Source: Cordylochernes scorpioides
Lineage: Eukaryota > Arthropoda > Arachnida > Pseudoscorpiones > Chernetidae
Assembly (NCBI GenBank): GCA_030710605.1
Contig: CP092870.1
Coordinates: 16,840,684 to 16,904,683 of the forward strand
Direction: 5' to 3'
Length of the DNA: 64,000 nucleotides
Shown here: in pieces, positions 61,005 to 64,000 of the stretch
How positions within the stretch are numbered: position 1 is the stretch's first letter
How the letters are laid out: each line of letters starts with the position of its first letter
Position numbers and translations under genes: made by a program
Notes under the pieces: model-generated
Databases searched by the model: none
What the model saw: the letters and a program-made list of their open reading frames with translations, nothing else
Told to the model about the DNA's origin: nothing

Positions 61005-64000
61005 CTAGTCCTTCGAGTCATACCTTGCAGGCTTTCTGATTACCCTACCATATCTATTTCTAGAGTCCCTGGATTCAATATTGGGCCTATTTCCTAAAAA
61101 TGCATCAGATTGGGGTTCGGTATTTGAATTGTCCATTTGAATCGTCTTAACATTCGAGGATATTTCAAGAGGGTGTAAGCGTTGTAGAGCCCTGATCAAG
61201 GTTCCTGTGGATGTTTTAACATGGGCCACTCTCACTATTCCATCTTTTCCTGGTATGAGATTTACTATTCGCCCTTTAGGCCAAAACATTCTTTTAAGAT
61301 TTTCTTGCCCGATCAGTACAACGTCTCCTACTTTCAACTGTCTTCTATCAATATTTTCGGATTTCTGAATAAGCGCGCCTAAATATTCCTTTAAGAATCT
61401 CTGCTTCAATTCTCTCTTCAGTTGACCTAACTCTCTGTATCTAGTGTGCAACATTTCTGGCTTTAAATTTTCAAATTCAGGAAAGCTAGACTCTGGACCA
61501 TTTTGTAAAAACTCATTAGGAGTTAACGGTTTTAGATCATTGTCGTCTTCAGAGACATAAGTGAGGGGTCGATTATTAATGTTGGTTTTCATAATGTTTT
61601 CTTCAACATTTATTTCTTTTGGATTTATCGAGAATTCTGAATTGGGCCAGAATTCTTTAGGTTTTTTCAACCATTCTGGGCCCTCCCACCATCTGCTTTG
61701 CACAAACTGGCTTGGAGGGCAACCTCGAGACAGAAGATCGGCCGGGTTCAACTGACTAGGAACGAACCTCCAATCGTTCAAATTGGTAGTGGCCTGTATT
61801 TCTCTGACTCGGTTTCTCACGAAAACTCTCCACTCAATTTCTTTCTTTATCCAACTTAGCGCGGTAGTAGAGTCAGACCAAAGAGTTGTTTCACATTTTC
61901 TCTTCAAGGCAGCTTGGATTGCATTGGCTAGTCTAGCTCCTAGTACCATGGCCATTAATTCCAAGCGAGGGATCGTAATACTCTTCATAGGAGCTAATAT
62001 GACTTTGCTCCAAATCAAAGTTAGAGTATTTTCTCGTCCCGTTTCGCTCCGTAAATAGGCTACAGCTCCATAGCCTATTTGACTAGCGTCACAAAAGATA
62101 TGAACTTCTGTAGGGAAAATGAGATCATTCCACATATATCTCGGTATCTTTATTAACTCTATTAATTTTATTTGATCCAACCAGGTTCGAAATTCCTGGG
62201 CCATACTTTCGGGTAGTGGTGTATCCCAACCTAGTTTCAGTCCCCATGATCGCTGCAGTAACAACTTTGGTGTCAAGAATACTGGAGCGCAAAATCCAAG
62301 TGGATCAAATATCCGCTGAACCATGGACAGTACCAACCTTTTCGTTAATTTGGGTTGAAGACTCAAATTGTCAGGGAGTTCGCATTTTAATGAATCTTCC
62401 ATTTTATTCCAAACAACACCCAATATTTTTGTACAAGTCCCCTTTTCAGGGTTTTCCTCCAGAGAATATTCCCACTCTCGTAAGTCCATTTTAGCCCTGT
62501 CCATAATTTCAATTGCGGCCTTTTGAAATTCCTGCACTTCCTGCTTGGTTTCCAGCGAGGTAATACAATTGTCCATGTAGAAGGATTGAGCTAAAATCTT
62601 TGCCCATTGAACAAGTGGGCCTCTTATTGATTGAAGATGGTATTCTATTACGGCGTTCAGCACAAAAGGACTACAGTTTAAGCCAAATACAAGTCTCTTA
62701 TGCCTGTAAGCTATTAGTTCTCTATCGCTCTCCTTTTCCCACCAAAGGAATCTAAGATAGTTCCGTTCAGATTCTTCAATCGCCACCATCTGGAATGCTT
62801 TTCTTATATCTGCCGTGACTCCAAATTTATTTTCCCGAAATCTTATCATCATTTCAGGGATTCTTTCCAATAAATTCGGTCCCTTTTCTAAACATTGATT
62901 CAAAGATAGTCCATTATGACCTAGACAAGAAGCATCGAAAACCGAACGTATGGGCGTCGTTTTAGATTCCATCTTGTACACAGGGCGGTGAGGTAAATAA
63001 TAGCCTCTTCTCTCGAGAGGATTTTCCTCGACTCTTTCAATGAGTCCCTCAGTCAGCCAGTCTCTAAAGACCTGACTATATTCGGTCAACTTATTCTGTG
63101 AGGTCATTTTCTTAGTGCTTATATCTAACCTTTTTATCGCTATGTCAAGATTGCTGGGGATTGACTCCTTTTCTACCTTCCAAGGTAGACCTACAGAATA
63201 TCTCTGATCACTTTGTCTTTGAATTTTTGTTATAAACTTTTCTTTTATTTCCTGATATCTGGTCTCTTTGGAGCAAGTTTCAACAGGATCCCTAATGCCT
63301 AGTACTTCTAGATCCCACAAATCCTTTAAATCGCATCGCGTTGTTAGCAGATTCAAAGTCTGCTGCACATTGTCATTGCTATCAATAATTGGCGAATTGC
63401 CCATTAGTGTCCAACCTAATTTCGTTTCCACCGCAGTTAAATCTGCTTCAACTTGAACTATTTTTCCTGTCAAAATCATACCTAGATAGTTAGCACCAAT
63501 CAATATGTCAATCTCTTGTCCTTTAAAATTGTCCTGAGACAATATTATGCCCTTAATCTTCAATTTTTCTAACCAATCTCCTTTTGGCAAAGGTGGTATG
63601 GCGTCGCAAATTTTACGTTGATCCAGCGCCTCAATATGGATCACATCTCTTTTATTACCTAAATTCTCTAATTCTAACATAAATTTACCGTGCTTTTCTT
63701 CACCAATCTTATTACCTCCAAAAAGACTTTTAGCTATAGTTATTTCGCCTTTTCTTTCTATTCCTATACTCCAGACTAACGACTGTTTGATATACGAAAA
63801 CTGACTTCCACTGTCGAGGAGAATTCTAACCCTTCTAGAGGCATTTGGGCCTCTTAACAGTGCTACCGTGGTCATCAGCAAGACCTGACCTGTGCAGGCT
63901 TGACTAGAAAGCGATGCAATGGGTTCAGTTGCATTTTCCTTTGGATTTTCTCTTCCCGGTTTCGTTAACCGGTTAGAAGAATTTCCTTCACATAAAACTT
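61005..64000 (-). CDS. BEL/Pao Pol, integrase core deleted (partial)
   Basis: Open from the window edge (reading LCEGNSSNRLTKPGRENP from 63995) to the stop at 61005, about 998 codons. In order: aspartic protease (RILLDSGSQFSYI, 63830-63785), reverse transcriptase (PIRSVFDAS; TADIRKAF; catalytic box SFYMDN near 62575), RNase H (HIFCDASQIGYG near 62095; LWSDSTTALSW near 61870; NPADLLSRG), then directly the BEL C-terminal DUF5641-like domain (PLTPNEFL, LKVGDVVLI, RALQRLHPLEI). The integrase zinc finger and DDE core that normally separate the last two are missing in frame near 61560-61600. A particle-internal polyprotein that could copy RNA but not integrate alone. Gag lies outside. Confidence 0.92.
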   Translation of the reverse strand, partial: VLCEGNSSNRLTKPGRENPKENATEPIASLSSQACTGQVLLMTTVALLRGPNASRRVRILLDSGSQFSYIKQSLVWSIGIERKGEITIAKSLFGGNKIGEEKHGKFMLELENLGNKRDVIHIEALDQRKICDAIPPLPKGDWLEKLKIKGIILSQDNFKGQEIDILIGANYLGMILTGKIVQVEADLTAVETKLGWTLMGNSPIIDSNDNVQQTLNLLTTRCDLKDLWDLEVLGIRDPVETCSKETRYQEIKEKFITKIQRQSDQRYSVGLPWKVEKESIPSNLDIAIKRLDISTKKMTSQNKLTEYSQVFRDWLTEGLIERVEENPLERRGYYLPHRPVYKMESKTTPIRSVFDASCLGHNGLSLNQCLEKGPNLLERIPEMMIRFRENKFGVTADIRKAFQMVAIEESERNYLRFLWWEKESDRELIAYRHKRLVFGLNCSPFVLNAVIEYHLQSIRGPLVQWAKILAQSFYMDNCITSLETKQEVQEFQKAAIEIMDRAKMDLREWEYSLEENPEKGTCTKILGVVWNKMEDSLKCELPDNLSLQPKLTKRLVLSMVQRIFDPLGFCAPVFLTPKLLLQRSWGLKLGWDTPLPESMAQEFRTWLDQIKLIELIKIPRYMWNDLIFPTEVHIFCDASQIGYGAVAYLRSETGRENTLTLIWSKVILAPMKSITIPRLELMAMVLGARLANAIQAALKRKCETTLWSDSTTALSWIKKEIEWRVFVRNRVREIQATTNLNDWRFVPSQLNPADLLSRGCPPSQFVQSRWWEGPEWLKKPKEFWPNSEFSINPKEINVEENIMKTNINNRPLTYVSEDDNDLKPLTPNEFLQNGPESSFPEFENLKPEMLHTRYRELGQLKRELKQRFLKEYLGALIQKSENIDRRQLKVGDVVLIGQENLKRMFWPKGRIVNLIPGKDGIVRVAHVKTSTGTLIRALQRLHPLEISSNVKTIQMDNSNTEPQSDAFLGNRPNIESRDSRNRYGRVIRKPARYDSKD

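Overview
This is eukaryotic, AT-rich DNA made almost entirely of transposable elements (TEs) in different states of decay. I see no cellular protein gene, no rRNA and no credible functional tRNA. The mix (BEL/Pao and copia LTR retrotransposons, LINEs with RNase H tails, Penelope-like elements, Tc1/mariner, hAT and Helitron elements, TA and CA microsatellites) fits a metazoan, most likely an arthropod. The sequence alone does not name the species. A run of 100 N (42655-42754) marks an assembly gap.

Layout. 1-4.2 kb: AT-rich DNA and a decayed LINE. 4.7-7.6 kb: a nested block in which inverted ends of one retroelement enclose a fold-back split by a Helitron and a second fold-back with arms of about 700 bp. 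7.9-8.65 kb: palindromes carrying a tRNA-like cloverleaf. 9.6-12.6 kb: a young copia element with identical LTRs that has lost reverse transcriptase in frame. 12.8-15.7 kb: hammerhead-bearing repeats, a LINE 3' end and a hAT MITE. 15.76-18.14 kb: a LINE reduced to ORF1 plus a short ORF2 tail, sitting in a CA repeat. 18.2-23.7 kb: mariner and fold-back repeats, hammerhead copies, a Helitron. 24.2-25.6 kb: a nearly intact Tc1 element. 26.6-31.5 kb: LINE, mariner and gypsy fragments, a textbook hammerhead ribozyme, a Helitron. 32-38 kb: repeat fragments, a Helitron and a fresh LINE tail. 38.8-40.2 kb: the GIY-YIG end of a Penelope-like element joined to a gypsy gag/LTR. 41-57 kb: scattered fragments, a 34-bp minisatellite and long inverted repeats. 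57.3-58.1 kb: a small hammerhead-like retroelement with a Helitron inside. 58.3-59.6 kb: a mariner-type element whose two ends are copies of the same end. 60-64 kb: a BEL/Pao element lacking the integrase core and running off the window.

Two themes connect the window. First, hammerhead ribozyme motifs (canonical CTGANGA...GAAAC forms and a recurring variant with an altered core) occur about twenty times on both strands. One variant copy lies just downstream of a Penelope-like GIY-YIG reading frame, which suggests that much of the repeat content here derives from Penelope-like or retrozyme-like retroelements. Second, fold-back (head-to-head palindromic) copies are exceptionally common across unrelated families. 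Three elements (copia, BEL, LINE) keep clean reading frames while missing exactly one enzymatic block, so they look like non-autonomous forms that rely on partner elements.
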